DNA from: Desulfobulbaceae bacterium
GTDB lineage: Bacteria; Desulfobacterota; Desulfobulbia; Desulfobulbales; Desulfocapsaceae
Direction: 5' to 3'
Assembly: GCA_031256095.1 (NCBI GenBank)
Contig: JAIRRG010000151.1
Location: 1 to 6,357 of the forward strand
DNA: 6,357 nt
The translations under genes were made by a program, and so were the position numbers. A model generated the notes under the pieces. That model was given only the letters and a program-made list of their open reading frames with translations, was not told the origin of the DNA and did not search any database. Of the stretch, positions 6,264 through 6,357 are shown piece by piece. Each line of letters opens with the position of its first letter. Position 1 is the first letter of the stretch.

Positions 6264-6357
6264 ATGAGCGAACAAGCCAAGAGTCAAACGGTGAAAAATC
6301 CTCGGGGGTATCTTAAATCTGGCGATTGCGTCATCCTCTATCCGGCCTTGACCTCTC
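6264..6357 (+). CDS. Unidentified gene, 5' part only
   Basis: The frame opens with ATG at 6264 and is still open at the window end, giving 31 codons beginning MSEQAKSQTVKNPRGYLKSG and continuing DCVILYPALTS. A stop (TAG, 6225-6227) lies upstream in frame and no other start codon lies between, so this ATG is the only choice. GAGG (6258-6261) is very close to the ATG, while GGAGG (6244-6248) is 15 nt away, so the ribosome binding site is weak. The extended -10 promoter upstream supports a real transcript. The visible N-terminus is polar with no signal peptide, so a cytoplasmic start is likely. I do not recognise the family from this stretch. Confidence 0.6.
   Translation, partial: MSEQAKSQTVKNPRGYLKSGDCVILYPALTS

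Overview
The window comes from a Gram-negative (diderm) bacterium of medium-high GC, most likely a proteobacterium. The evidence is a membrane GH17-GT2 beta-glucan synthase of the NdvB type, a prepilin peptidase, and an UshA-like nucleotidase with a lipoprotein signal and an outer-membrane-type +2 residue. Nothing here fixes the genus. A Desulfuromonas/Geobacter-like or gammaproteobacterial origin are both possible, and this is inference only.

Layout. (1) Positions 2-2410 (+) hold the 3' part of a large gene for a membrane protein. It has a periplasmic glycoside hydrolase family 17 domain, a cytoplasmic family 2 glycosyltransferase domain and a C-terminal bundle of membrane helices, so it should make and remodel beta-1,3-type glucans. 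(2) At 2413-2748 (+), two bases after that stop codon, lies a small HIT-family (HinT-like) purine nucleotide hydrolase, probably in the same transcript. (3) A 26-bp gap with an ACCGGT palindrome separates it from a convergent prepilin peptidase at 2775-3581 (-). (4) After about 220 bp comes a 5'-nucleotidase/UDP-sugar hydrolase lipoprotein at 3802-5523 (-). (5) A 740-bp region without a standard gene (5524-6263) lies between the nucleotidase and a divergent gene. It holds a small well-initiated ORF just upstream of the nucleotidase, several inverted repeats, a possible folded RNA, a GC-rich repeat-like block and a strong extended -10 promoter. (6) The promoter points to a gene starting at 6264 (+) that runs off the end and cannot be identified from its 31 visible codons.

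The genes do not form one obvious pathway. The glucan synthase and HIT gene look co-transcribed by spacing only. The peptidase is an orphan here with no pilus or type II secretion genes beside it. The nucleotidase acts in the cell envelope. I see no defence system, mobile element or CRISPR array. The least explained part is the 5524-6263 region.
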